Shown here piece by piece: positions 51,375-60,049 of a DNA stretch of 64,000 nucleotides. The position numbers and the translations under genes were made by a program. This DNA comes from JBLXBZ01 sp048265185 (lineage in GTDB: Bacteria > Pseudomonadota > Alphaproteobacteria > Rhizobiales > Stappiaceae), in contig JBLXBZ010000004.1 of the NCBI GenBank assembly GCA_048265185.1, forward strand, positions 62,001 through 126,000, written 5' to 3'. A model generated the notes under the pieces. The model did no database searches. It was not told where the DNA came from and worked only from the letters and a program-made list of their open reading frames with translations. Each line of letters begins with the position of its first letter. Position 1 is the first letter of the stretch.

Positions 51375-51679
51375 CTTTCCCTCCAAATGTTAAACTTCAA
51401 AAATAACGAATTAATCACTAGATAAGAACAATTCACTAAAGAAAATCTTTGCAAAACCTGAAATAAAATTAACAATTAACACGATGCATTTGAAGTAAAA
51501 AATTCACTTCATTTATTGATAAAATCACATATTGACAACTATACACAAATCTCTCCCCAACGTCATAGTCGAAGGACAGATTCGCCGCTTTTTTTCGCGT
51601 GAGGAAGTGAGGAGAGGAGGAAAATGCAATCAGCTCGATGAAATTTATCGCCACTGAGCCGTGCAATTTTGACGAAATT

Positions 51680-51716
51680 GGAGCTCTTCGCCATTACTAG
51701 GAGCCCTTCGCCATTA
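51680..51716. repeat. Tandem 17-bp direct repeat with 20-bp period
   Basis: GGAGCTCTTCGCCATTA at 51680 recurs as GGAGCCCTTCGCCATTA at 51700 (one mismatch). The 20-bp spacing is close to two helical turns, as for paired operators. It lies 0.3 kb upstream of the operon and 0.27 kb upstream of dnaK. Confidence 0.65.
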
Positions 51717-51789
51717 TAAAAGAAAGACTTTGAGCGAAATGCGCGCTCCTCCCAGAACACAGATAACGGCAAATGCCGTCATTCTAGGT

Positions 51790-51821
51790 CTTGCGGCGAA
51801 AGAGCGGCTTACTTATATACG
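51790..51821 (+). promoter_or_regulatory. RpoH (sigma-32) type promoter of dnaK
   Basis: CTTG at 51790-51793, an 18-bp spacer and CTTATATACG at 51812-51821 fit the alphaproteobacterial heat-shock consensus CTTG-N17/18-CYTATNTNNG without mismatch in the -10 element. It is 148 bp upstream of the dnaK start on the same strand. Confidence 0.7.
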
Positions 51822-51968
51822 TTTCACATTGTTTTAGCCGGTTTTAATCCGGCGGCGAGGCTTGGTCCGTGCTCACGGCTTCAACCACGCAGTTTTTAAT
51901 GAAGTCACTGTTAGGGGCCAATCCGACGCCGTAAGGGTCCGGTTGGCTTGCTTGAAAGAGAGGAAAAT

Positions 51969-53891
51969 ATGGCAAAGGTCATCGGTATCGACCTCGGCAC
52001 GACAAATTCGTGCATTGCTGTCATGGACGGCAAAGAACCAAAAGTCATCGAAAACGCAGAAGGCGCCAGAACAACGCCTTCAATGGTGGCTTTCAACGAT
52101 GATGGCGAGCGTCTCGTCGGACAGCCCGCCAAACGTCAGGCCGTAACCAACCCAAGCGGCACATTATTCGCCGTTAAGCGCATGATCGGTCGGCGCTACG
52201 ACGATCCCACCGTCACCAAGGATCAAGGCCTCGTCCCTTACGAAATCGTCAAGGCGGACAATGGCGACGCATGGGTGAAAGCCGGCGACGAAAAATACTC
52301 TCCATCTCAGGTTTCCGCTTTCATTTTGCAAAAAATGAAAGAAACCGCTGAAGCATATCTCGGCGAAACCGTCGAGCAGGCCGTCATCACCGTTCCCGCT
52401 TACTTCAACGACGCCCAGCGTCAGGCGACAAAAGACGCCGGCAAGATCGCAGGTCTTGAAGTATTGCGCATTATCAACGAGCCAACGGCGGCGGCTCTGG
52501 CCTATGGCCTTGACAAGAACGACGGCAAAACCATCGCCGTATACGATTTGGGCGGCGGCACTTTCGACGTTTCGGTTCTGGAAATCGGCGACGGCGTTTT
52601 CGAAGTCAAATCCACCAACGGGGACACTTTCCTTGGCGGTGAAGACTTCGACATGCGTCTGGTCGACTATTTCGCCACTGAGTTCAAAAAAGAACAAGGC
52701 ATCGACCTCAAGAAAGACAAGCTCGCTCTGCAGCGCCTGAAAGAAGCTGCGGAAAAGGCCAAGATCGAGCTGTCCTCTTCTTCGCAAACGGAAATCAACC
52801 TGCCGTTCATCACCGCCGACGCTTCCGGACCGAAGCACTTGACGATGAAACTGACGCGGGCGAAATTCGAGCAATTGGTCGACGACCTCGTAAAGCGCAC
52901 CATTGAGCCATGCAAAGCGGCTCTCAAGGACGCAGGTCTGGTTGCTGGCCAAATCGACGAAGTGGTTCTGGTCGGCGGCATGACCCGCATGCCCAAAATT
53001 CAGGAAGTCGTAAAATCCTTCTTCGGCAAAGAAGCGCATAAAGGCGTCAATCCGGACGAAGTGGTCGCCATGGGCGCCGCCATTCAGGCCGGCGTTCTGC
53101 AGGGCGACGTTAAAGACGTTCTCCTTCTGGACGTTACGCCTTTGTCGTTGGGCATCGAAACCCTTGGCGGCGTCTTCACGCGCCTGATCGACCGCAACAC
53201 GACCATACCCACGAAAAAATCTCAGGTCTTTTCAACGGCTGAAGACAATCAGACGGCGGTTACGATCCGGGTGTTCCAAGGTGAGCGGGAAATGGCCGCC
53301 GACAACAAGATGCTTGGTCAATTCGACCTTGTCGGCATTCCGCCCGCGCCCCGCGGCGTTCCACAAGTTGAGGTCGCTTTCGATATTGACGCCAACGGCA
53401 TCGTCAATGTGTCCGCCAAGGATAAAGGCACCGGCAAGGAACAGCAGATCCGCATCCAGGCATCGGGCGGTCTGTCCGACTCTGACATTGAGCAAATGGT
53501 GAAAGACGCCGAAGCTCATGCGGAAGACGACAAGAAGCGCAAGGAGCTGGTGGAGGCGCGCAATCAGGGCGAGGCCTTGGTTCACTCTACTGAAAAATCG
53601 CTCAAGGACTACGGCGACAAAGTCGGCGACGATGATCGTCAAGCAATTGAAACCGGCGTTTCCGATCTGAAAACCGCTCTGGAAGCTGAAGACTTGGAAG
53701 ACATCAAAGCCAAGACACAGGCGCTTGCGGAAGTCTCCATGAAACTCGGCGAAGCCATGTATAAAGCGGCCGAAGCGGAAGAAGAAGCGGAAGCTCACGC
53801 AGATGCGGCCGCTGACGCCGCGCGCGATGAAGACGTCGTTGACGCCGACTTCGAAGAAGTCAAAGACGACGACGACAAGAAATCCGCCTAA
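51969..53891 (+). CDS. dnaK: Molecular chaperone DnaK (Hsp70)
   Basis: The 640-residue Hsp70 folds and refolds cytoplasmic proteins. The ATPase domain has VIGIDLGTTNSCIAVMDG, VYDLGGGTFDVSVLEI and AVITVPAYFNDAQRQATKDAG; VLVGGMTRMP is in the second lobe. The substrate-binding domain has LLLDVTPLSLGIETLGGVF and QIRIQASGGLSDSDIEQMV. It ends with an acidic tail close to EEVK (DADFEEVKDDDDKK). ATG 51969 with GAGAGGA upstream. It is followed by a strong terminator before dnaJ. Confidence 0.99.
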   Translation: MAKVIGIDLGTTNSCIAVMDGKEPKVIENAEGARTTPSMVAFNDDGERLVGQPAKRQAVTNPSGTLFAVKRMIGRRYDDPTVTKDQGLVPYEIVKADNGDAWVKAGDEKYSPSQVSAFILQKMKETAEAYLGETVEQAVITVPAYFNDAQRQATKDAGKIAGLEVLRIINEPTAAALAYGLDKNDGKTIAVYDLGGGTFDVSVLEIGDGVFEVKSTNGDTFLGGEDFDMRLVDYFATEFKKEQGIDLKKDKLALQRLKEAAEKAKIELSSSSQTEINLPFITADASGPKHLTMKLTRAKFEQLVDDLVKRTIEPCKAALKDAGLVAGQIDEVVLVGGMTRMPKIQEVVKSFFGKEAHKGVNPDEVVAMGAAIQAGVLQGDVKDVLLLDVTPLSLGIETLGGVFTRLIDRNTTIPTKKSQVFSTAEDNQTAVTIRVFQGEREMAADNKMLGQFDLVGIPPAPRGVPQVEVAFDIDANGIVNVSAKDKGTGKEQQIRIQASGGLSDSDIEQMVKDAEAHAEDDKKRKELVEARNQGEALVHSTEKSLKDYGDKVGDDDRQAIETGVSDLKTALEAEDLEDIKAKTQALAEVSMKLGEAMYKAAEAEEEAEAHADAAADAARDEDVVDADFEEVKDDDDKKSA

Positions 53892-53900
53892 GGTGGCGAG

Positions 53901-53926
53901 CGGGCCGTCCTCGACGGCCCGTTTTT
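53901..53926 (+). terminator. Rho-independent terminator after dnaK
   Basis: A 9-bp stem CGGGCCGTC / GACGGCCCG with loop CTC and a T5 tail, ten bases after the dnaK stop. Its form is textbook. It should separate dnaK from dnaJ or attenuate read-through. Confidence 0.93.
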
Positions 53927-54168
53927 CTGTGGCGACGCGGTCATTTCATGGGACGATATCCTTTGAAAAGCATGGCCGCCAAGGCGGAAGTTTTCACGAG
54001 CGGCCCGATCAAGCGGCGTTGAGCATGTGCGTTTACGCAATATTGACCCGGGTTCGTAATGGAGCTTCTGAAGTTTTATGGTTCGTTCGGTTGTGATTAA
54101 CACGAACGGCCATTTCTGTTTCGGCTGCCGATTTGACGGTGGCTGACAAATGACGCAGGCGCGACAGC

Positions 54169-55293
54169 ATGTCCAAACGCGACTTTTACGAAGTGCTCGG
54201 TGTGACGCGAGAAGCTGACGAAAAGGCGATGAAAAGCGCCTACCGCAAGCTCGCAATGAAATACCACCCTGACCGCAATCCTGGCGACGCTGCGGCGGAA
54301 GCGCAGTTTAAAGAAGTCAGTGAAGCTTATGACACGCTAAAAGACCCCCAGAAACGTGCAGCCTATGATCGCTTTGGCCATGCGGCGTTTGAAAATGGCG
54401 GCGGCGGCGGCGCAGGACATGGGGACTTCGCCTCCGCCATGTCGGATATATTCGACGAATTCTTTGGCATGAACGGCGGTCGCCGAGGCGGCGGCGGCGG
54501 ACGGGAACGCGGCGCGGATCTACGCTATAATCTGGAAATCTCGCTTGAAGAAGCCTTTGAAGGCAAAACCGTCGAAATCGAAGTGCCCACGTCGATCACC
54601 TGCGACAATTGCTCCGGAACCGGCGCAAAGCCTGGCACCAGCCCCACCACCTGCCGCACATGCGGCGGCGCGGGGCGAGTGCGCGCGGCGCAAGGCTTTT
54701 TCACCCTTGAGCGCGCCTGTCCCACCTGTCAGGGACGCGGCTCCGTCATCACCAATCCATGCGATAGTTGCAGCGGTACTGGCCGTAAGCATGAAAACCG
54801 CAACCTCTCCGTCAATATTCCAGCAGGGATTGAAGACGGCACGCGCATACGCTTGGCTGGCGAAGGGGAAGCAGGAGGAAATGGAGGCCCATCCGGCGAT
54901 CTCTATATTTTCCTGTCAATCAAACCCCATACGTTTTTCCAACGCGACGGAGCGGACCTTTTCTGCAAGGTTCCGCTCTCCATGACGACGGCGGCGCTTG
55001 GCGGACAGATCGACGTGCCGACCCTTGAGGGCGTCACCACCCGCGTGAAAGTGCCGGAAGGCACCCAGACCGGCAAGCAGTTCCGAATTCGCGGCAAAGG
55101 CATGCCCGTCATGCGCTCCGCCCAGCACGGCGACCTCTATATTCAAGTCACGGTGGAAACTCCAGCAAATCTGACAAAGCGGCAACGTGATCTTTTGGCG
55201 GAATTTGAAACGGAATCATCTGGAGACACTCATCCAGCCGCTCATGGCTTTTTTGCTAAAGTTAAAGACTTTCTGGATAATTTAGGCGGCTAA
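54169..55293 (+). CDS. dnaJ: Co-chaperone DnaJ
   Basis: DnaJ stimulates DnaK ATPase. The J-domain has YEVLGVTREADEKAMKSAYRKLAMKYHPDRNPGD with HPD, then the Gly/Phe-rich linker GGGGGAGHGDFASAMSDIFDEFFG. Four zinc-finger repeats CxxCxGxG are present (CDNCSGTG, CRTCGGAG, CPTCQGRG, CDSCSGTG). The C-terminal substrate domains include GTRIRLAGEGEAGGNGGPSGDLYIFLSI. The 374-residue length is usual. It is 277 bp after the dnaK stop, behind a terminator. Confidence 0.98.
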   Translation: MSKRDFYEVLGVTREADEKAMKSAYRKLAMKYHPDRNPGDAAAEAQFKEVSEAYDTLKDPQKRAAYDRFGHAAFENGGGGGAGHGDFASAMSDIFDEFFGMNGGRRGGGGGRERGADLRYNLEISLEEAFEGKTVEIEVPTSITCDNCSGTGAKPGTSPTTCRTCGGAGRVRAAQGFFTLERACPTCQGRGSVITNPCDSCSGTGRKHENRNLSVNIPAGIEDGTRIRLAGEGEAGGNGGPSGDLYIFLSIKPHTFFQRDGADLFCKVPLSMTTAALGGQIDVPTLEGVTTRVKVPEGTQTGKQFRIRGKGMPVMRSAQHGDLYIQVTVETPANLTKRQRDLLAEFETESSGDTHPAAHGFFAKVKDFLDNLGG

Positions 55294-55357
55294 TCACCAT
55301 GATTTGTCCATATATTAGCGGTCTATTTAATCAGGTCGTTCCTTGAGGAAAACTGAC

Positions 55358-55966
55358 ATGCTCCATATCTCCGCCCGAAAAGCTCGTGGTTTTTTGGGCA
55401 AAGTGGCTGATGAGGCCCGATTTCTGAAAAGTTGGGCTGAAAACCCTTTAGTCACTGGAGCTGTCAGCCCTTCCGGACCGGATCTATCCCGGCGAATGGC
55501 CAGTTTCATCAATCCAGATCAAAAGGGCGATGTTCTGGAGCTGGGCCCAGGAACGGGCGTGGTCACCAAATCGATCATCGAACGGGGCGTCCCCCCCCAA
55601 GACGTCATCACGCTTGAATTCAACCCGGACTTTTGCCGGTTGCTGTCGCGGCGCTATCCGAACATGAAGGTAGTTGAGGGTGACGCCTATAATCTCGACG
55701 CCTCCTTGCCGGACGTGGCGCCAGGCAGTCTGCGCGCCATCGTCTCATCCCTGCCTTTGTTTTCGCGTCCCAAGCCGGACCGGTATAAATTATTGACTGA
55801 AGCGCTGAACCTTTTACAACCCGGCGCGCCTTTCATTCAATTCTCTTATGCTTTAGTGCCGCCCGTTAAAGCCGAAGAAAACGTGTTTTCATTTGAAAAA
55901 ACCGGATGGATACTGCTCAACCTTCCACCTGCGCGCGTCTGGGTTTACCGAAAAACGGCCATTTAA
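55358..55966 (+). CDS. SAM-dependent methyltransferase, PmtA-like
   Basis: A 202-residue class I methyltransferase. The SAM motif is VLELGPGTGVVTKSIIERG, followed by the acidic residue in LEFNPDFCRLL, motif II VVEGDAYNL, and LRAIVSSLPLFSRPKPDRYKLLTEALNLLQPGAPFIQFSYAL. This resembles rhizobial phosphatidylethanolamine N-methyltransferase (PmtA), which makes phosphatidylcholine; such proteins share the KsgA-like fold. The adjacency to dnaJ is seen in rhizobia. ATG 55358 with GAGGA upstream. An rRNA adenine dimethyltransferase-like role is less likely given the length. Confidence 0.75.
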   Translation: MLHISARKARGFLGKVADEARFLKSWAENPLVTGAVSPSGPDLSRRMASFINPDQKGDVLELGPGTGVVTKSIIERGVPPQDVITLEFNPDFCRLLSRRYPNMKVVEGDAYNLDASLPDVAPGSLRAIVSSLPLFSRPKPDRYKLLTEALNLLQPGAPFIQFSYALVPPVKAEENVFSFEKTGWILLNLPPARVWVYRKTAI

Positions 55967-55980
55967 CGATCAGTGGAGCA

Positions 55981-56007
55981 AGAGGCTTCCGGCGGAAAGA
56001 AGCCTCT
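55981..56007. terminator. Hairpin between convergent pmtA-like and yejF genes
   Basis: AGAGGCTTC and GAAGCCTCT pair perfectly over 9 bp with a 9-nt loop that itself can pair. No T-run follows, but the stem sits in the 53-bp gap between convergent stops. Confidence 0.55.
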
Positions 56008-56019
56008 CGCGCAATAGAA

Positions 56020-57669
56020 CTAATCGCCAACCACATTTGCGTCAAAAGCCTCCAACCTGAACGCGGCCGCCATCAACGCTTTTGTGTATTCAGTTTGCGG
56101 CGCATCGAAAATTGCATCCGAGGGACCGGCTTCGACCACTTTTCCCGCACGCATGACAATCACGTCATTGGCCAAGGCCCGCACCACTTTCAAATCATGT
56201 GAGATGAACAGATAGGCCAGCCCGTGTTTTTGCTGGAGATCGCGCAGAAGATCCACCACTTGCGCCTGAACGCTCATGTCCAAAGCGGACGTAGGCTCAT
56301 CCAGCATTACAAACTTAGGCTCCAGCACCATCGCTCTCGCGATTGAGATACGTTGGCGCTGACCGCCAGAAAACTCATGCGGATAACGAAAACGCACAGA
56401 AGGATCCAACCCCACTTCCTCCAGAGCGTTCGTCACCTTTTGGTCCCGCTCACGACTGGAAATGGACGGGAAATGCACCTTCAACCCTTCCCCGACGATA
56501 TCGGCCACGGACATGCGCGGGCTAAGCGCCCCGAAAGGATCTTGAAAAACGATCTGCATATCGCGTCTTAAGGGACGCATGTCTTTCCAGGAAAAGTCCT
56601 GAATCTCACGGCCTTTGAAGTTTATGCGCCCAGTTGAGGAAATCATCCTCAGCAACGCCAGTCCCAGCGTTGTTTTACCAGAGCCGGACTCGCCCACGAC
56701 GCCAAGCGTCTGCCCCTCGCGAACCATGACGTCGATACCGTCCACCGCTTTGATATGATCCACCGTCCTGCGGAAAAATCCGCGCTTTACCGGAAACCAG
56801 ACCTTCATATCCAAAGCGTCGAGAACGATGGGCTTGCTATCGTCCGTTTGTGGCGGCGCGCCCTTTGGCTCGGCCGCAAGCAAAGTTTTCGTATAAACGT
56901 GCTGCGGGTTGTCAAAAATATCCTCAACCGCGCCATGCTCGACAATTTCGCCCTTTGTCATGACGCACACTCTATCGGCGAGCTTGCGCACAATGCCCAG
57001 ATCATGGGTGATGAACAACATCGCCATGCCCGTTTGCGCTTGCAGGTCTTTCAACAACTGAAGAATTTGCGCCTGAACCGTAACGTCCAGCGCTGTGGTC
57101 GGCTCATCGGCGATCAGAAGATCCGGCTCATTCGCCAGCGCCATGGCGATCATGACCCTTTGGCGCTGGCCCCCTGACAATTGATGTGGGTAACTCGCCA
57201 GCCTGCTTTCCGGATCGCGAATTCCAACCTGATTCAAAAGCTCCAGAACCCGTTTGCGCGCCGCCGCGTCTCCCATGCCCCGGTGAATTTTCAGAACTTC
57301 CGAAACCTGCTTCTCCACCGTATGCAACGGATTGAGCGACGTCATTGGCTCCTGAAAGATCATCGAAATTTCATTTCCGCGAACCTTGCGAACCTCCGCC
57401 TCCGGCGCGTTCAGGACGTCGCGCCCTTTAAAGTCGATCAAACCGCTAGGGTGAGACGCCGTCGGATAGGGAAGAAGCTTCACCACGGAAAGCGCCGAAA
57501 CCGACTTTCCCGATCCCGATTCGCCAACCAGCGCCAACGTTTCTCCTTTGTGAATATCAAAGGACACACGGTCCACCGCCAATTGGGTTTCACCGTTCTG
57601 CGTAAAAGCGACGGACAGATCCTTGATGGACAGCAAAGGCGCGTCTGATGTCATTTTATCTTTCTTCAT
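56020..57669 (-). CDS. yejF: Peptide ABC transporter ATPase YejF (double NBD)
   Basis: One protein with two ATPase domains energises the Yej importer for peptides (including microcin C in E. coli). NBD1: Walker A VGESGSGKSVSALSVV, signature SGGQRQRVMIAMAL and Walker B LLIADEPTTALD. NBD2: VGESGSGKTTLGLALL, SGGQRQRISIARAM, FVMLDEPTSALD. The 549-residue length fits. ATG 57669 with GAGG at good spacing, 7 bp past the yejE stop, shows tight operon coupling. Confidence 0.95.
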   Translation of the reverse strand: MKKDKMTSDAPLLSIKDLSVAFTQNGETQLAVDRVSFDIHKGETLALVGESGSGKSVSALSVVKLLPYPTASHPSGLIDFKGRDVLNAPEAEVRKVRGNEISMIFQEPMTSLNPLHTVEKQVSEVLKIHRGMGDAAARKRVLELLNQVGIRDPESRLASYPHQLSGGQRQRVMIAMALANEPDLLIADEPTTALDVTVQAQILQLLKDLQAQTGMAMLFITHDLGIVRKLADRVCVMTKGEIVEHGAVEDIFDNPQHVYTKTLLAAEPKGAPPQTDDSKPIVLDALDMKVWFPVKRGFFRRTVDHIKAVDGIDVMVREGQTLGVVGESGSGKTTLGLALLRMISSTGRINFKGREIQDFSWKDMRPLRRDMQIVFQDPFGALSPRMSVADIVGEGLKVHFPSISSRERDQKVTNALEEVGLDPSVRFRYPHEFSGGQRQRISIARAMVLEPKFVMLDEPTSALDMSVQAQVVDLLRDLQQKHGLAYLFISHDLKVVRALANDVIVMRAGKVVEAGPSDAIFDAPQTEYTKALMAAAFRLEAFDANVVGD

Positions 57670-57676
57670 TACGTCC

Positions 57677-58852
57677 TCACACGAAGCTTTTACGCGGATC
57701 AAATGCGTCGCGCACGGCTTCGCCGATGAAGATCAAAAGACTGAGCATGACGGAAATCACCATGAATCCGGTAACGCCAAGCCATGGAGCTTGAAGATTA
57801 TTCTTGCCCTGAGCCAATAATTCACCCAATGACGCCGAACCGGGCGGCAATCCGAACCCGAGAAAATCAAGCGCGGTCAGGGTGGAGATCGATCCATTCA
57901 AAATAAAAGGCATGAAGGTCAAGGTCGCCACCATGGCGTTGGGCAACAAATGCCGCCACATGATAACCCCATTGGAAACCCCGAGCGCTTTCGCCGCGGA
58001 GATATACTCGAAATTTCTCCCCCGCAGAAATTCCGCCCGCACGACCCCCACGAGCGCCACCCAGGAAAAGGCCAGCAAGATCGTAAACAACGTCCAAAAT
58101 CCGGGAATCAGCACCGATGAAACGATTAATATCAAATACAGCGTCGGGATCGCCGTCCATATTTCGATAAAACGCTGAAACAGCAAATCAACCCAACCGC
58201 CGTAATAGCCCTGAACGGCGCCGGCGGCGATGCCGATAACCGATGAAGCGATCGTCAGACTCAAGCCAAAAAGAACGGAAATGCGGAAACCGTAGATCAA
58301 CCGCGCCAGCACGTCGCGCCCTTGATCATCCGTTCCAAGCCAGTTCCAGTTTCCCATGACGCAGTTCATGTCCTGCGCCCCCATGGGGTAGCGGGCGCAG
58401 CGAGTTTCCCGGTCCATGGTCCATGACGGCGGCGCGGGAGCTGGCGTTGGGATATTAACATTCACCGTCCGGTATGAATAGCGCACGAAAGGCCACAACA
58501 TCCAGCCATTCGCGTTAATTTCATCCTGAATAAAGGGGTCGCGATAATCAGTGACGGCGAGGAAACCGCCAAATTTTTCCTCCGGATAATCAACGAACAC
58601 CGGCGCGAGGATCTCTCCCTTATAGGAAACGAGAATTGGCCGATCATTGGCGATGAACTCCGCCCCTGACGTCAAAACAAACAAAACAAGGAAAATCCAC
58701 AAAGACCACCAACCACGGCGGTTGAGCTTGAAATTCGCCCACCGGCGCTGATTGATAGGAGAAAGAGAAAACCGGCGCGGCCTATGCCAATCTTTCTCGC
58801 CGGAGCTTTCGTCAGAGGCCCCATTCAAGGCGGTGTCAGAATTAGACGCCAT
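57677..58852 (-). CDS. yejE: Peptide ABC transporter permease YejE
   Basis: The 391-residue integral membrane subunit. It starts with a long polar N-terminus and one membrane helix (WWSLWIFLVLFVLTSGAEFI), then a periplasmic loop carrying the EERxxP-like region seen in Yej/Opp systems. The BPD_transp_1 domain has LIYGFRISVLFGLSLTIASSVIG and the EAA-type loop EYISAAKALGVSNGVIMWRHLLPNAM. The ATG at 58852 lies five bases past the yejB stop with GGGAGG in the overlap. Confidence 0.95.
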   Translation of the reverse strand: MASNSDTALNGASDESSGEKDWHRPRRFSLSPINQRRWANFKLNRRGWWSLWIFLVLFVLTSGAEFIANDRPILVSYKGEILAPVFVDYPEEKFGGFLAVTDYRDPFIQDEINANGWMLWPFVRYSYRTVNVNIPTPAPAPPSWTMDRETRCARYPMGAQDMNCVMGNWNWLGTDDQGRDVLARLIYGFRISVLFGLSLTIASSVIGIAAGAVQGYYGGWVDLLFQRFIEIWTAIPTLYLILIVSSVLIPGFWTLFTILLAFSWVALVGVVRAEFLRGRNFEYISAAKALGVSNGVIMWRHLLPNAMVATLTFMPFILNGSISTLTALDFLGFGLPPGSASLGELLAQGKNNLQAPWLGVTGFMVISVMLSLLIFIGEAVRDAFDPRKSFV

Positions 58853-58856
58853 CGGT

Positions 58857-59954
58857 TCAAACCTCCCGGCTTTCAAAATCAATCCGGGGATCAATCCATG
58901 TGTAAGTCAGATCGGAGAGAAGATTCACCAGCAAACCTAAAAGAGAAAAAATATAAAGCGTTGCGAAAACAACGGCATAGTCACGATTAATAATGGCCTC
59001 AAACCCAAGCAATCCAAGGCCGTCGAGCGAAAATATGGTTTCGATCAACAGCGACCCGACAAAGAAGGAAGAAATAAACGCTCCGGGAAACCCCGCTACG
59101 ACGATCAACATAGCGTTGCGAAACACGTGGCCATAAAGAACCTGCCCCTCGCTCAGTCCCTTCGCCCGCGCGGTTTGCACATATTGCTTGCGGATCTCGT
59201 CCAGAAACGAATTTTTGGTGAGCAAGGTCGTGGTTGCGAAAGCCGACAGAACCATTGCGGTCAGGGGCAGGACCAAATGCCAGAAATAATCGAGAATAAG
59301 TTCTGGCCAGGACATGCTTTCCCAATTTTCCGAAACCAGCCCGCGCAATGGGAACCAATCGAGAAATGAGCCGCCGGCGAACAGGACGATAAGCAACACC
59401 GCGAACAAAAACCCCGGAATGGCGTAGCCCACCACGATCGCCGCCGAAGTCCATACATCAAACCGCGATCCATCCTTCACCGCCTTGCGAATGCCTAAAG
59501 GAATGGAAATCGTATAGGAAATCAAGGTCATCCAAAGCCCAAGCGAGATCGAGACCGGCATTTTCTCCAAAATCAGGTCAAGAACGCCAATATCGCGAAA
59601 ATAGCTTTCACCGAAATCAAACCGGCTATAGTCCCAAAGCATCTTTCCAAAACGTTCCAATGGAGGTTTGTCGAAGCCGAATTGCGCCTCAAGCTCTTTG
59701 ATGAACTCCGGGTCAAGTCCCTGAGCGCCTCGATATTTCGACGCCTCCGCGCTCCCGCCGCCGCTCGCTCCCGCAAGATCGCCGCCGCCGCCGCTGATTC
59801 GCGCCGTTGCCGAAACATCCGTTCCCGAAAGTTGGGCGATGACCCGCTCAATCGGCCCGCCGGGAGCAAACTGGATGATCACGAAATTAATCGCCATGAT
59901 GCCAACAAGCGTTGGAATCATCAGCAGTAGTCGCCGAAGAATATAGGCGCCCAT
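58857..59954 (-). CDS. yejB: Peptide ABC transporter permease YejB
   Basis: The 365-residue partner permease. It opens with GAYILRRLLLMIPTLVGIMAINFVIIQFAPGGPIE, the standard DppB/OppB-like N-terminus, followed by a Gly-rich periplasmic insert. The domain with the EAA motif is YVQTARAKGLSEGQVLYGHVFRNAMLIVVAGFPG. Start at 59954 is chosen from family comparison; the frame stays open 25 codons upstream. It lies 95 bp downstream of the second binding protein gene. Confidence 0.95.
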   Translation of the reverse strand: MGAYILRRLLLMIPTLVGIMAINFVIIQFAPGGPIERVIAQLSGTDVSATARISGGGGDLAGASGGGSAEASKYRGAQGLDPEFIKELEAQFGFDKPPLERFGKMLWDYSRFDFGESYFRDIGVLDLILEKMPVSISLGLWMTLISYTISIPLGIRKAVKDGSRFDVWTSAAIVVGYAIPGFLFAVLLIVLFAGGSFLDWFPLRGLVSENWESMSWPELILDYFWHLVLPLTAMVLSAFATTTLLTKNSFLDEIRKQYVQTARAKGLSEGQVLYGHVFRNAMLIVVAGFPGAFISSFFVGSLLIETIFSLDGLGLLGFEAIINRDYAVVFATLYIFSLLGLLVNLLSDLTYTWIDPRIDFESREV

Positions 59955-60049
59955 AATGTCTTCGTGTCCTTTGCCTCGTGTTGCCTGTTCACCATGTATC
60001 AGAAAAATGCTTTTAATCCATTTTTCCAAATCGCGGCTTCAAGCGCCCT

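Larger units (their letters stand above)
51375..51968. promoter_or_regulatory. Intergenic region between the SagB operon and dnaK
   Basis: About 590 bp with no confident gene. It holds the operon promoter side (AT-rich, 51400-51560), a tandem 17-bp repeat (51680-51716), and a heat-shock type promoter for dnaK (51790-51821). A 43-codon frame on the minus strand from 51694 begins within the repeat; it has no good ribosome binding site and was not called. Confidence 0.5.

Noticed and set aside
51563..51694. A 43-codon minus-strand frame before the SagB operon
   Set aside because: Considered as a RiPP precursor, but it has no ribosome binding site and begins in the tandem repeat; its Cys/Ser content is unremarkable.
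52164..53039. Long antisense frame opposite dnaK
   Set aside because: It is a shadow of dnaK's biased codons, with no independent evidence.
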